Source: CAYUZU01 sp964448675 (GTDB lineage: Bacteria; Planctomycetota; Phycisphaerae; UBA1845; Fen-1342). Taken from it: DNA of 64,000 nt. The notes below the pieces were generated by a model. It did no database searches and was not told the origin of the DNA. It saw only the letters and a program-made list of their open reading frames with translations. The stretch spans positions 62,001 to 126,000 of the forward strand of contig CAYUZU010000007.1 of assembly GCA_964448675.1 (NCBI GenBank). The letters run 5' to 3'. Shown here in pieces: positions 54,539 to 63,428 of this stretch. Position numbers and translations under genes: made by a program. The stretch's first letter is position 1. The number at the start of each line of letters is the position of its first letter.

Positions 54539-55885
54539 ATGCGTGAGCGCCGTATGAACGAACCCGATTTCTCCATGAACCGCCGCGACTTCCTGCGCAG
54601 CGCCGCTGCCGCCGGCGCCGGACTGATGGTGACGATGCCGGCCTGGGCGAAGACCGACGACCGCAAGGGCGACGAGTTGCGCCTGGCGTTCATCGGCCCG
54701 GGCGAACAGGGCCGCAACCTGATCAAGCAGTGCATGCGGATCGACGGCATCCGCTTCGTGGCGATCGCAGACATCTGGCCGTACTCACAGCTTTACGCGA
54801 GCAACATCCTCAAGAAGTACAAGCAGCCGGTGACGAGCTACACCGACTATCAGGAGATGCTCGCCAGCGAGAAGGACCTCGATGCCGTGCTCATCGCGTC
54901 GCCCGACTGGGTTCACGCCGAGCAGGCCATCGCCTGCATGAAGGCCGGGCTGCACGTGTACTGCGAGAAGGAGATGTCGAATACGGTCACGGGCTGCCGC
55001 GAGATGGCGCAGGCGGCGCGCGAGACCGGCAAGCTGCTCCAGATCGGCCACCAGCGCCGCAGCAATCCGCGCTATTACCACGCGCTGAAGATGATCGAGA
55101 AGGACAAGATTCTCGGCCGCATCACGCACTTCAACGGCCAGTGGAACCGCCCCAAGCGCTACGACCTCGGCTGGCCCAAGGGCCGCGAGCTCGACCAGGC
55201 CGCGCTCGAGAAGTACGGCTACGGCACGATGGAGCGTTTTCGCAATTGGCGCTGGTACCGCCAGTATTCGGGCGGGCCGATGGCCGACCTCGGGTCGCAC
55301 CAGCTCGATGTCTTCAACTGGTTCCTGAAGGGCACGCCCAAGCGCGTCGTCGCCAACGGCGGGCTCGACTACTACGACGATCGCGAGTGGTACGACAACG
55401 TCATGGCGATCTACGACTACGAGCACGGCGGCCAGACTGTCCGCGGCTTCTACCAGGTGCTCAATACGACCAGCCATGGCGGCTACTACGAGACCTTCAT
55501 GGGTGACGAGGGCTCGATGGTCATTTCCGAGGACATTCGCAAGGGCTTCGTCTTTCGCGAGGTGCAGGCCAAGCGCCGCGAGTGGGAAGACGAAGCCAAG
55601 ATGGTCGAGACCATGGGCCGCGACGCAATCGAGCTCAAGATCGGCGAAACGCTCGGCGCCGACGGCCAGAAAGACCCCGAGAAACAGAAACTCGCGGCCG
55701 AGATTCAAAGCAAGGGTCCGCACCAGTTCCACCTGGAGAACTTCTTCGACGCGATCCGCAGCGGCACGCCGTTGAACTGCCCGCCGGAGGTCGCGCTCGA
55801 GTGTGGCGTGGCGGTGCTGCGCACGAACGAAGCGGTCGAAAAGCAGTGCCAGATCGAGTTCACCCCGGGCGACTTCAAGGCATGA
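54539..55885 (+). CDS. Tat-exported Gfo/Idh/MocA-family oxidoreductase
   Basis: The 448-residue protein has a twin-arginine signal (MNRRDFLRSAAAAGAGLMV, about residues 13-33), then the Rossmann NAD(P)-binding fold (LRLAFIGPGEQGRNLIKQ) and the Gfo/Idh/MocA signature EKEMSNTVTGCREMAQAARE, followed by QIGHQRRSNPRY and the substrate domain (GGPMADLGSHQLDVFNWFL). Such exported members are abundant in planctomycetes and are thought to act on sugars with a tightly bound cofactor folded in before transport. The start at 54539 has GAGGTG five bases ahead; the Tat motif begins 12 residues in. It is the first gene of a run coupled by ATGA overlaps. Confidence 0.9.
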   Translation: MRERRMNEPDFSMNRRDFLRSAAAAGAGLMVTMPAWAKTDDRKGDELRLAFIGPGEQGRNLIKQCMRIDGIRFVAIADIWPYSQLYASNILKKYKQPVTSYTDYQEMLASEKDLDAVLIASPDWVHAEQAIACMKAGLHVYCEKEMSNTVTGCREMAQAARETGKLLQIGHQRRSNPRYYHALKMIEKDKILGRITHFNGQWNRPKRYDLGWPKGRELDQAALEKYGYGTMERFRNWRWYRQYSGGPMADLGSHQLDVFNWFLKGTPKRVVANGGLDYYDDREWYDNVMAIYDYEHGGQTVRGFYQVLNTTSHGGYYETFMGDEGSMVISEDIRKGFVFREVQAKRREWEDEAKMVETMGRDAIELKIGETLGADGQKDPEKQKLAAEIQSKGPHQFHLENFFDAIRSGTPLNCPPEVALECGVAVLRTNEAVEKQCQIEFTPGDFKA

Positions 55886-58014
55886 CGCCCGAGCGACGCA
55901 GCGACGGAGCGACGCAGCGACGCGGGGCGCACCTCGCGGCCGTTGTCGTTCTGCTGTTGCTGGCCCTCGCGCCGGTACATGCCGAGGAAACCGAAGAGGC
56001 CGAGCTGCTCACCACCGGCAGCCGGTCGCCGTATGTCCACCAGCTCACGCTGTACGACCACGACGGCACGGCCATCAGTCCAGACGATACCCCTGCGATG
56101 GCCTACTCGCCGCAACGCACCTGCGGCAAGTGTCATCCCTATGGCCAGATCAGCGACGGCTGGCACTTCAGCTTCAACGATCCAAACGCGGTTGCGGGCC
56201 GGCCGGGCGAGCCGTGGCTGGTGGTCGACCCGAACGGCGGTGCGGTGCGGGCGATCAGCGGTCGGGGCTGGCCGGGCACGCAGACCCCCGCCCAGGCCGG
56301 GCTCTCCAATTGGGAATACGTCAAGCGCTTCGGCCACCACATTCCCGGCGGCGGGTACGGCGAACCGACCCGGGCGGTGATCGACGCGTCGGACAAATGG
56401 CTGCGCTGGAGCGTCTCCGGTCCACTCGAGATCGACTGCATGTTCTGCCACAGTGCGGACCAGCGGCACGATCCGGCGGCACCCGCGGCCCAGATCGAGA
56501 AGGAGAACTTCCGCTGGTCTGCAACCGCGGCACTCGGCCTGGCGGCGGTGCGCGGTGAAGCCAGCAAGGCCCCCGACGACTGGGATCCCTGGATGCCGCC
56601 GAACCCCGACCGGCCGGAAGAGTCGGGACCGACGTTGATCTACGATGCCACGCGGTTTGATCCGGACGATCGGGTATTCTTCAACATCACGCGCCGCGTG
56701 CCAAACCAGCGCTGCTACTTTTGCCACACGGTGCGGCCGGTGGGGGAGGGCGCGCCGGAGGACTGGCAGCGCGATACCGACGTGCACCTGGCCGCCGGCC
56801 TGCTGTGCGTCGACTGCCACCGCCACGGGCTGGGGCATCACATGACGCGCGGCTATGAGGGTGAGGCCAACCCGACGACCCAGCCGGCCAAGGCGTCGCT
56901 CACCTGCCGCGGGTGCCACCTGGGCGAGGGCGACGCGGCGACCATCGCGGCGGCGCTTGGCGGGCGGTTGGCAGCCCCGCATCCGCAGCATCGCGGTTTT
57001 CCACCGTTGCACTTCGAGAAGCTCACGTGTACGGCGTGTCACGCCGGGCCTTGGCCGCAACCCACGACCGAGCGCGTCCAGACGTCCCTGGCGCACCAGC
57101 TCGGATTGGCCAGCCGCGAGCGCCATGCCGATACCCCGCCCACCATCGTGCAGCCGGTGTTCGTGCGTAATGAGCGCGATGCGATCGAGCCGCGCCGGGC
57201 CGTCGCGGTTGGCACGGCGGGCGCGCCGTACACCTGGCCGCTGGCGCACGACGTGCGGCCGGCCGCGCAGTCGCTGGGGGTCCGCGGCTGCGACGATTGC
57301 CATGCGAGCGACGCGCCGCTGTTCTTCGGCACGGTGGCGTTGCCGGACGAGGTCCGCTCGATGACGGCGTTTCACGGCTATGATGCGACGCTGGCGAAGG
57401 TCTGGGGGCTGGGTTTTGTCGGCCGGCCGATCTTCAAGTGGTTCGGCATCGCATGTGCGGTTCTCATCGCCGCGCTGCTGCTGCGTTTCGCGTGCGAGGT
57501 CTGGCAGCAGCGGGTGCTCGGGGTCGAGCTGCCGCCACGGTCGAACGTGGCCCCCGCCCCGCCGCCGCGACTGACGTCCGCCTACGCCCTGCCGCACGCG
57601 GCGGTGGCGATCGGGGCGTTGCTTCAGGCGAGTACGGGTTTCGGCACGGAACTGGTCGGCGCGGAGTTCGCCGGCTGGCCGTTGTTGGTGCACATGGGTG
57701 GGGCCGGGCTGTTTATCGCCGGCCTGACGGTCACGGCGCTGCAGTGGGCCCGCTGGTGCCGGCCGGCGGCCACGCAGCCGAGCACCCCGACGGCGCTGAC
57801 GGCGGGGCAGCGCTGGATGTTCTGGCTGGTGCTGCTGCTCGGGTTGGGGATGATGGGGACGATGCTGTCCGCGATGCTGCCGGTTTTCGGGTATGCTGCG
57901 CAGGACGCGCTGATCGAGATTCACGAGACCATTGGCCTGGTGCTGCTGGCGGCGCTGGTCGTCCATACGATCGTCTCGCTGCGGGCCAGGCGTGCAAGAG
58001 GAACAACGACATGA
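55882..58014 (+). CDS. Heptaheme cytochrome c fused to a membrane b-type cytochrome-like module
   Basis: The 710-residue protein starts in an ATGA overlap. A signal peptide (about 16-34) is followed by a large extracytoplasmic part with seven CxxCH heme sites: Cys81, 186, 278, 309, 342, 383 and 470. Four to five membrane helices follow (from about 520 to 705) with His residues suitable as b-heme ligands (ALPHAAVAIGALL, LLVHMGGAGLF, IEIHETIGLVL, LVVHTIVS). It probably takes electrons from the quinone pool to extracytoplasmic hemes or the reverse. The partner redox protein may be the oxidoreductase upstream or an ApbE-flavinylated protein, as the operon also contains apbE. It is not a known named family to me. 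Confidence 0.85.
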   Translation: MTPERRSDGATQRRGAHLAAVVVLLLLALAPVHAEETEEAELLTTGSRSPYVHQLTLYDHDGTAISPDDTPAMAYSPQRTCGKCHPYGQISDGWHFSFNDPNAVAGRPGEPWLVVDPNGGAVRAISGRGWPGTQTPAQAGLSNWEYVKRFGHHIPGGGYGEPTRAVIDASDKWLRWSVSGPLEIDCMFCHSADQRHDPAAPAAQIEKENFRWSATAALGLAAVRGEASKAPDDWDPWMPPNPDRPEESGPTLIYDATRFDPDDRVFFNITRRVPNQRCYFCHTVRPVGEGAPEDWQRDTDVHLAAGLLCVDCHRHGLGHHMTRGYEGEANPTTQPAKASLTCRGCHLGEGDAATIAAALGGRLAAPHPQHRGFPPLHFEKLTCTACHAGPWPQPTTERVQTSLAHQLGLASRERHADTPPTIVQPVFVRNERDAIEPRRAVAVGTAGAPYTWPLAHDVRPAAQSLGVRGCDDCHASDAPLFFGTVALPDEVRSMTAFHGYDATLAKVWGLGFVGRPIFKWFGIACAVLIAALLLRFACEVWQQRVLGVELPPRSNVAPAPPPRLTSAYALPHAAVAIGALLQASTGFGTELVGAEFAGWPLLVHMGGAGLFIAGLTVTALQWARWCRPAATQPSTPTALTAGQRWMFWLVLLLGLGMMGTMLSAMLPVFGYAAQDALIEIHETIGLVLLAALVVHTIVSLRARRARGTTT

Positions 58015-58799
58015 CGTACCGACCGACCCTCACTCACTTGTGTGTGCTGCTGCTGCCGACGCTGCTCATCGTAGGCGCCGTCGCCCAGGCGCAGCGCCCT
58101 GACAAGAACGAGCCCAGCACCCGGCCGGCCAAGATCGACCGTGACCAACACGACGCGGACGAAGACGCTGACGACGCGGAAGTGACCAGGGACGGCAAGA
58201 AGTACGTGCCACTGGAGCTCAAACTGCCGCGGCCGGCGTTCAAGGGCACGCCCACCAACGTCCCGCCCGGCACCAACCTCGAGAAACCTCGCAAGGGTCC
58301 GCGCAAGCCCATCAAGGTGCCCCCGGGCGTGCGCAACGTCGCGCTGAAGAAGAAGGTGACGAGCAGCGACGAAGAGCCGATCATCGGCAACCTCAAGCTG
58401 GTGACCAACGGCAAGAAGGAGGCGACCGAGGGCGAATACGTCGAGCTGGGGCCGATGAAGCAGTGGGTGCAGATCGACCTCAAGGACACCTACGAGATCC
58501 ACGCCATCGTGATCTGGCACTATCACCTGATGCCGCGCGTCTACCATGACGTGGTGGTGCAGATCTCCGACGACAAGGACTTCATCGAGGACGTTGAGAC
58601 GGTCTTCAACAACGACCACGACAACTCTGCCGGTCTCGGCCTCGGCAAGGACAAGGAGTTCTGGGACACGTTCGAGGGCAAGCTGCTGAAGGTCAAGGGC
58701 GTCGAGGGCCGCTACGTGCGCCTCTACAGCCAGGGCAGCACCGCCGACGACATGAACCACTACACCGAGGTGGAGGTCTACGCCCTGCCTGCCGAATGA
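58011..58799 (+). CDS. Exported protein with C-terminal discoidin (F5/8 type C)-like domain
   Basis: The 262-residue protein starts in an ATGA overlap with a signal peptide (LCVLLLPTLLIVGAVAQAQ). Then comes a charged Asp/Lys/Pro-rich linker (about 28-105) and a discoidin-like domain (about 108-260): NVALKKKVTSSDEEP, WVQIDLKDTYEIHAIVIWHYH, VQISDDKDF, GRYVRLYSQG and YTEVEVYAL. Discoidin-like domains bind carbohydrates or other surface groups. Its place directly after the cytochrome suggests that it belongs to the same complex, perhaps tethering it to the cell surface. The basic linker could bind negatively charged polymers. Confidence 0.8.
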   Translation: MTYRPTLTHLCVLLLPTLLIVGAVAQAQRPDKNEPSTRPAKIDRDQHDADEDADDAEVTRDGKKYVPLELKLPRPAFKGTPTNVPPGTNLEKPRKGPRKPIKVPPGVRNVALKKKVTSSDEEPIIGNLKLVTNGKKEATEGEYVELGPMKQWVQIDLKDTYEIHAIVIWHYHLMPRVYHDVVVQISDDKDFIEDVETVFNNDHDNSAGLGLGKDKEFWDTFEGKLLKVKGVEGRYVRLYSQGSTADDMNHYTEVEVYALPAE

Positions 58800-60343
58800 G
58801 CCGCTCGATCGCCCTGGTCGCGTTGTGGGTTGCGATCGTCGCCCTGGCGGCGGCGCTGCGTGGACCGCACCTCGAGCGCCGCCCGGCCCATGTCGACGAG
58901 GCCGTCCACACCTGGAAGTTCAATGAACTCTGGACCACCGGGCGCTACGTGTACGACCCGGTCGAGTACCACGGGCCAACGCTGTACTACCTGACCTTTC
59001 CCGCGGTGTGGCTGGGCGGCGGCGACAATTACGCGCTAACGACGCTCGTCACGTACCGTCTGGTGCCGCTCGTTGCCGGGCTGGGGTTGATCCTGCTGTT
59101 GCCGCTGTTGTGCGACGGGCTCGGACGTGGGGGCGCATCGGTTGCCGCCGCGCTCACCGCTGTCTCACCAGCCTTCGTCTACTACAGCCGCTACTACATC
59201 CAGGAGATGCTGCTGGTGTTGTTCACGCTGCTGCTGCTGGCAGCGGGGTGGCGCTATGTGCAGTCGCGTCGTGTCGGCTGGGCTTTGCTGGGCGGCGCCG
59301 CGCTCGGGCTGATGCACGCCACCAAGGAAACGTGCATCATCACCATTGGTGCGCTGCTGGCGGCGTTGCTGATCACCGTGGCTTGGCAGCGGCCGGTAAA
59401 GCTGCATCGCTGGCTGCGCCCGTGGCCGCTGGTTAACGCCAGCCTGGTGGCAATCGTGGTATCTGTTACGCTGTATTCGGGCCTGTTCACCAACGCGATG
59501 GGGCCGATCGACTCCATTCGGACCTACGCGACCTACTTCGAACGGGCGGGGGACCACGGCGTCCACACGCATCCGTGGCACTACTACTTCGACGTGCTCC
59601 TGTGGTCGCGCCACGGCCGGGCCATATGGACCGAAGCGCCGGTCTTCGCTCTCGGGCTGATTGGCATGGCCGTGGCGCTACGCCGTCCAGCGCCGCAACG
59701 GGTGCATGTCGGCCTCTTGCGGTTTCTGACGCTGTATACGCTGTTTCTCACGCTCGCCTACACGCTCATCCCGTACAAGACGCCGTGGTGCGCGCTGAGC
59801 TTCCTGCATGGCTGGATCCTGCTCGCCGGCGTCGGGGCGATCGGTTTGGTCCGCGCCGTGCCGCACTGGGCGTTGCGGACTGTCGTTGCGCTTGTGCTGC
59901 TGGCCGGCGGCGTACACCTCGCGGCGCAGGCGCGTCAGTCCACTTCGCTACGATTCTGCGCCGACAGCCACAATCCCTACGTGTATGCCCAGACGCTGCA
60001 TCACGTAAATCGCCTCACCGACTACCTCGCGCAACTCCGCGCCGCCACGGACCGCCCGCCGGTGGTGAAGGTGATCGTGCCGAACGCGTGGCCGCTGCCG
60101 TGGTACCTGCGCAGCTTCGACTACGTGGGTTATTGGGAGGCTGTGCCGGACGACCCGGACGCTGACATCATCATCGTCTCCGAGAACCTGGCGCAGCAAC
60201 TGGAGGGCGCGCTGCACACCGCCTATGCCCCGCCATATTCCTACAGCCTGCGCCGCGACGAGACGGTGGTCGTCTATGTTACAGCCGACTTGCGGGCCGC
60301 GTTCGAGCGCGCCGCGACGGCCAACGCGCGGACAACGCCATGA
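58796..60343 (+). CDS. Agl23-like (TIGR03663-type) multi-helix membrane protein, glycosyltransferase-39-like
   Basis: The 515-residue protein overlaps its neighbours by four bases. It has about ten membrane helices and the family's first-loop motif: HVDEAVHTWK, GRYVYDPVEYHGPTLYY, with the Asp-Glu pair resembling the catalytic acidic residues of GT-C glycosyltransferases. SRYYIQEMLLV and HATKETCII are further landmarks. Members have been linked to lipid-carrier-sugar flipping or transfer in archaea and bacteria, yet their activity is poorly defined. The C-terminal soluble part (about 400-510) is extracytoplasmic. Here it may modify an exported product of the operon with sugar. Confidence 0.85.
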   Translation: MSRSIALVALWVAIVALAAALRGPHLERRPAHVDEAVHTWKFNELWTTGRYVYDPVEYHGPTLYYLTFPAVWLGGGDNYALTTLVTYRLVPLVAGLGLILLLPLLCDGLGRGGASVAAALTAVSPAFVYYSRYYIQEMLLVLFTLLLLAAGWRYVQSRRVGWALLGGAALGLMHATKETCIITIGALLAALLITVAWQRPVKLHRWLRPWPLVNASLVAIVVSVTLYSGLFTNAMGPIDSIRTYATYFERAGDHGVHTHPWHYYFDVLLWSRHGRAIWTEAPVFALGLIGMAVALRRPAPQRVHVGLLRFLTLYTLFLTLAYTLIPYKTPWCALSFLHGWILLAGVGAIGLVRAVPHWALRTVVALVLLAGGVHLAAQARQSTSLRFCADSHNPYVYAQTLHHVNRLTDYLAQLRAATDRPPVVKVIVPNAWPLPWYLRSFDYVGYWEAVPDDPDADIIIVSENLAQQLEGALHTAYAPPYSYSLRRDETVVVYVTADLRAAFERAATANARTTP

Positions 60344-61224
60344 TCGATCCCGGGCCGCACACGCGCCTGCACCGCTTCAGCCACGATGCGATGGCGTGCA
60401 CCTTCGGCGTCGGGATCGTTGCCGACGATGCCCGCTACGCGCAGCAGGCCGCGGCCGCCGCCTTTCGCGAGGTGGACGCGCTCGAGCGCCTGCTCAGCCG
60501 GTTCATCCCGCACAGTGACATCGCCCGAATCAACGCGCTGCGCGTCGGCGCGGCGACCCGCGTCAGCCCCGAGACCGTCGCGTGCCTGGAGATCGCCGCC
60601 CGCGTCCACGCGCAGACCGGCGGCGCGTTCGACATCGCCTTTCGCGGCCGGGCGAACCTGCCACCGGATACGCCGCCATTGGTCTTCGACCCCGACACCC
60701 TCGCGGTCGGCGTGCAGGTGGAAGACCTGTCGCTCGATCTTGGTGGTGTAGGCAAGGGCTACGCGCTCGATCGCATTGCGAGTGTTCTGGCGGAGTGGAG
60801 CATCGCCGCCGCCGTCGTCCACGCCGGCCAGAGCACGGCTTTCGCCCTCGGCCGACCCGCCGCTGACCGGCCGTGGCGCATTGGCCTGCGCGATCCGGCG
60901 GACCACGAGCGCGTCCTGGGGGCTGCCGTGCTCGAGGACCGTGCACTGAGCGGCTCGGGCCAGGCCCTGCACGGTTCCCACATCGTCGACCCGCGGAGCG
61001 GCCGCCCGGCCCCGGCGGCGCGTGTCGCCTGGGCTGTCGCACCAACCGCCGCCGAGGCCGACGCGTTCTCGACCGCGTTCATGCTGCTCGCGCGGCCCGC
61101 GATCGAGGCCCTCTGCAGACAGCGCGGCGATCTATCCGCTATACTGCCCAACGATTCGGGCCGACCCTCGCGGCTCGCATGCATCGGCTTGGATGTGCTC
61201 GCGCCCGCCGGCGACACGCCCTGA
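60340..61224 (+). CDS. apbE: FAD:protein FMN transferase (ApbE)
   Basis: The 294-residue enzyme attaches FMN covalently to Thr or Ser of target proteins outside the cytoplasm. Characteristic motifs are MACTFGVGIV at the N-terminus, LSLDLGGVGKGYALD, HIVDPRSGRP and TAAEADAFSTAFMLL (metal-binding acidic residues). It lacks a signal peptide or lipobox, so either export depends on another signal or it acts before export. It is the last overlapped gene of the operon (ATGA with the Agl23-like gene). No FMN-binding domain with the DgxtsAT target motif is seen in the visible operon members, so its substrate is open. Confidence 0.9.
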   Translation: MIDPGPHTRLHRFSHDAMACTFGVGIVADDARYAQQAAAAAFREVDALERLLSRFIPHSDIARINALRVGAATRVSPETVACLEIAARVHAQTGGAFDIAFRGRANLPPDTPPLVFDPDTLAVGVQVEDLSLDLGGVGKGYALDRIASVLAEWSIAAAVVHAGQSTAFALGRPAADRPWRIGLRDPADHERVLGAAVLEDRALSGSGQALHGSHIVDPRSGRPAPAARVAWAVAPTAAEADAFSTAFMLLARPAIEALCRQRGDLSAILPNDSGRPSRLACIGLDVLAPAGDTP

Positions 61225-61272
61225 GCCGTCGTGCGTCCCCAACGCCCGGCAGCAGTGAAGGAGTCATCCACC

Positions 61273-63390
61273 ATGCGGCATTCCCACCTGTCACGGCTGG
61301 CTTCGCTTGTCGTGCTCGCGCTCGTGCTGGCCGGGTACAGCGGTGCCCAGGGCATCAACGACAAGCTCGCCCACCTCGAGGAGCTCGCCGAGACCGGCGA
61401 TCCGGAACACATTGACACGCTCTATCAGGCAACGCAGAGCGACAACTGGTACCAGCGCTCGATGGCGACCGATGCTCTGCTGGCGCTGGCCGCACAAATG
61501 GCCAGGACCGGCCATGAAGACGCCGCCGCTGATGTCTATCGCAAGCTCTTCCGTGAGCGCACCAGCCCGAGCGATACCTACGTGCGGTGTGCCGCGGTGC
61601 ACGGTCTCGGCACCATCGCCGGCCGCGGCACGGCCCGCGACCTGGTCGACGCGCTCGGCGACAAGAACGTACAGGTCCGCGCGGCCGCGATCGAGGCCGC
61701 CGCCGGCCTGTCCGGGCTCGAAGCCGCGTCGGTCCTGGTGCCGGGCTATCAGGAGCTGCCCCCGCGCGGCAAGATCGCCATGCTTCGCATGTTCGTCCGC
61801 CGGGGCGGCGCCGAGGCGGACATGGTCGTGACCCAGGGCCTGCGCGCCGACAACCCGGCGGTACGCGCCGCGGCGATGCAGGCCGCCGGCGATCTGGGGC
61901 TGGCCCGCAGCGTCGATCGCCTGGTACGGGCTTTGGAGGACGAGCATGAGGAGGTGCGTACGGCGGCGCGGGCCGCCCTCGTGAGCATGTCCGGCAGCGC
62001 CGCCGTCGAAGCCCTGCTGTCGCGCCTGACCGACACCGACCCCGTTGTGCGCGAGAGCGCGCTGGAGGTACTGGCCGAGCGCACCGGGGATGTGCCGATC
62101 CAGCCGATCATCGCCGCCACCAAGGATGAAAAGCACGCCGTCCGAATGGCGGCGTACGAGGCACTCGGTGCGCTGGCCGGGCCGGGTGACCTGCCGCAGG
62201 TGCTGACCTGTGTCGTCGCAGCTGGCACCGACGCCGAGCGGGCCAGAGCGGTCAAGGCCGCCGTGGCGGTCTACAAGCGCGGGGCGGACGCCGAACAGGC
62301 GGGTGCCCTGGCGGCCGGCATGCTCAGCGGGCAGTCGGTCCCCGCTCGCCGCGGCTTGCTGCGGGTGCTCGGGCACGTCGGCGGCGAGCATGCCCGGCAG
62401 GCCCTGCTCGCCGCGGCCCGCAGCGACGACGCACGTATTCGACTGGCGGCGGCGCGAGCGCTGCTGGACTGGCCCGATGCGACCGTGGCCGATGACATCC
62501 TCGCGCTGCTGGATGAGGACTTCGTCCAGACCGAGCGCATGCTGCTGGTGCATGCCTACACCCAGATGATCGAGTTGCCGCCGGCGCGGCCGATCGAAGC
62601 CACAGTGGCCATGTGCGAGCGTGCGCTGGAAGCCGCCCGTCCGATCGGCCATGAGCCCGCCGTGATGCAGACGATGGCGTGCGTGCACCATCCGCGCATC
62701 GTGGAACTGCTCGCGACGCGACTGCCGGACGCCGCGCTGCACCATGATGCGGCGGCGGCCCTGGTGGAACTGGCCGATGGCGCCGCGCCGCAGGCCCCCG
62801 CGGTGGCCGAGGCCGCCATCGCGGCGCTGGCGGACCTCGCGCTGGAGCCGGCGCGGCAGGAGCGCGTCGACGCCGCGCGCGAGCGGCTGGAGCGCTTCGC
62901 CGGCTACATCACCGACTGGTGGGTCGCCGGGCCGTACGCGATCGAGGGCAAGGCGGGGCATGACTTGCTGGATGTCCAGTTTCCGCCCGAGCCTGGTGGC
63001 GCAGCGGTCGACTGGCAGCGGCTGCCGCCCGATCCGGACGCGGCACAGCGTTGGATGGTGAATCTCGACCGCGTCATGCCCGGCGCCAATCGCGCCGGCT
63101 ATCTGCGGACGCATGTCGACGCGCCGCGCGAGATGGCGGCGCGCCTCGAGCTCGGCAGTGACGACGGTGTCAAGGTCTGGCTCAACGGCGAAGTCGTGCA
63201 TCGCAATCCCGCGCTGCGCGGCGTGGCGCCCGGGGATGATGTCGTCCCCGTTACGTTGCGGGCCGGTGCGAACACCCTGCTCATCAAAGTGACCAACGAC
63301 GGCGGGCCGTGGGGCGCATGCGCCCGGTTCCGGGCGCCCGAGGGTGGCGGACTGCCCGGGCTGCACGTGACCGCCGGCGAACGCCCCTGA
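61273..63390 (+). CDS. Exported HEAT-repeat protein with C-terminal beta-sandwich-like domain
   Basis: The 705-residue protein has a signal peptide (LASLVVLALVLAGYSGAQG) and a ribosome site AAGGAG. Roughly residues 25-545 are HEAT-type repeats (AAVHGLGTIAGRGTARDLVDAL; EEVRTAARAALVSMSGSAAVEALL; PVVRESALEVLAERTGDV; VRMAAYEALGALAGPGD). The last about 150 residues form a beta-rich domain (TDWWVAGPYAIEGKAGHD; AARLELGSDDGVKVWLNGEVV; NTLLIKVTNDGGPWG) common at the end of planctomycete exported enzymes, of jelly-roll type. It probably acts as a scaffold outside the cytoplasm. It lies 48 bases after apbE in the same direction and upstream of a ThuA-type gene. Confidence 0.8.
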   Translation: MRHSHLSRLASLVVLALVLAGYSGAQGINDKLAHLEELAETGDPEHIDTLYQATQSDNWYQRSMATDALLALAAQMARTGHEDAAADVYRKLFRERTSPSDTYVRCAAVHGLGTIAGRGTARDLVDALGDKNVQVRAAAIEAAAGLSGLEAASVLVPGYQELPPRGKIAMLRMFVRRGGAEADMVVTQGLRADNPAVRAAAMQAAGDLGLARSVDRLVRALEDEHEEVRTAARAALVSMSGSAAVEALLSRLTDTDPVVRESALEVLAERTGDVPIQPIIAATKDEKHAVRMAAYEALGALAGPGDLPQVLTCVVAAGTDAERARAVKAAVAVYKRGADAEQAGALAAGMLSGQSVPARRGLLRVLGHVGGEHARQALLAAARSDDARIRLAAARALLDWPDATVADDILALLDEDFVQTERMLLVHAYTQMIELPPARPIEATVAMCERALEAARPIGHEPAVMQTMACVHHPRIVELLATRLPDAALHHDAAAALVELADGAAPQAPAVAEAAIAALADLALEPARQERVDAARERLERFAGYITDWWVAGPYAIEGKAGHDLLDVQFPPEPGGAAVDWQRLPPDPDAAQRWMVNLDRVMPGANRAGYLRTHVDAPREMAARLELGSDDGVKVWLNGEVVHRNPALRGVAPGDDVVPVTLRAGANTLLIKVTNDGGPWGACARFRAPEGGGLPGLHVTAGERP

Positions 63391-63428
63391 GAACCGAACG
63401 ACTGACCACGACGTGGAGGTAAGTCCCC

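Noticed and set aside
55705..57966. A 753-codon frame antisense to the heptaheme cytochrome gene
   Set aside because: The plus strand has seven CxxCH motifs, a signal peptide and overlaps typical of an operon; the antisense product has no recognisable features.
55882..58014. Covalent FMN acceptor site in the cytochrome (DGTAISPDD)
   Set aside because: It misses the conserved final Thr of the ApbE target motif and is not within an FMN-binding domain.
61291..63366. A 691-codon frame antisense to the HEAT-repeat gene
   Set aside because: Shadow of a regular repeat protein; its Gly/Arg/His composition is not protein-like.
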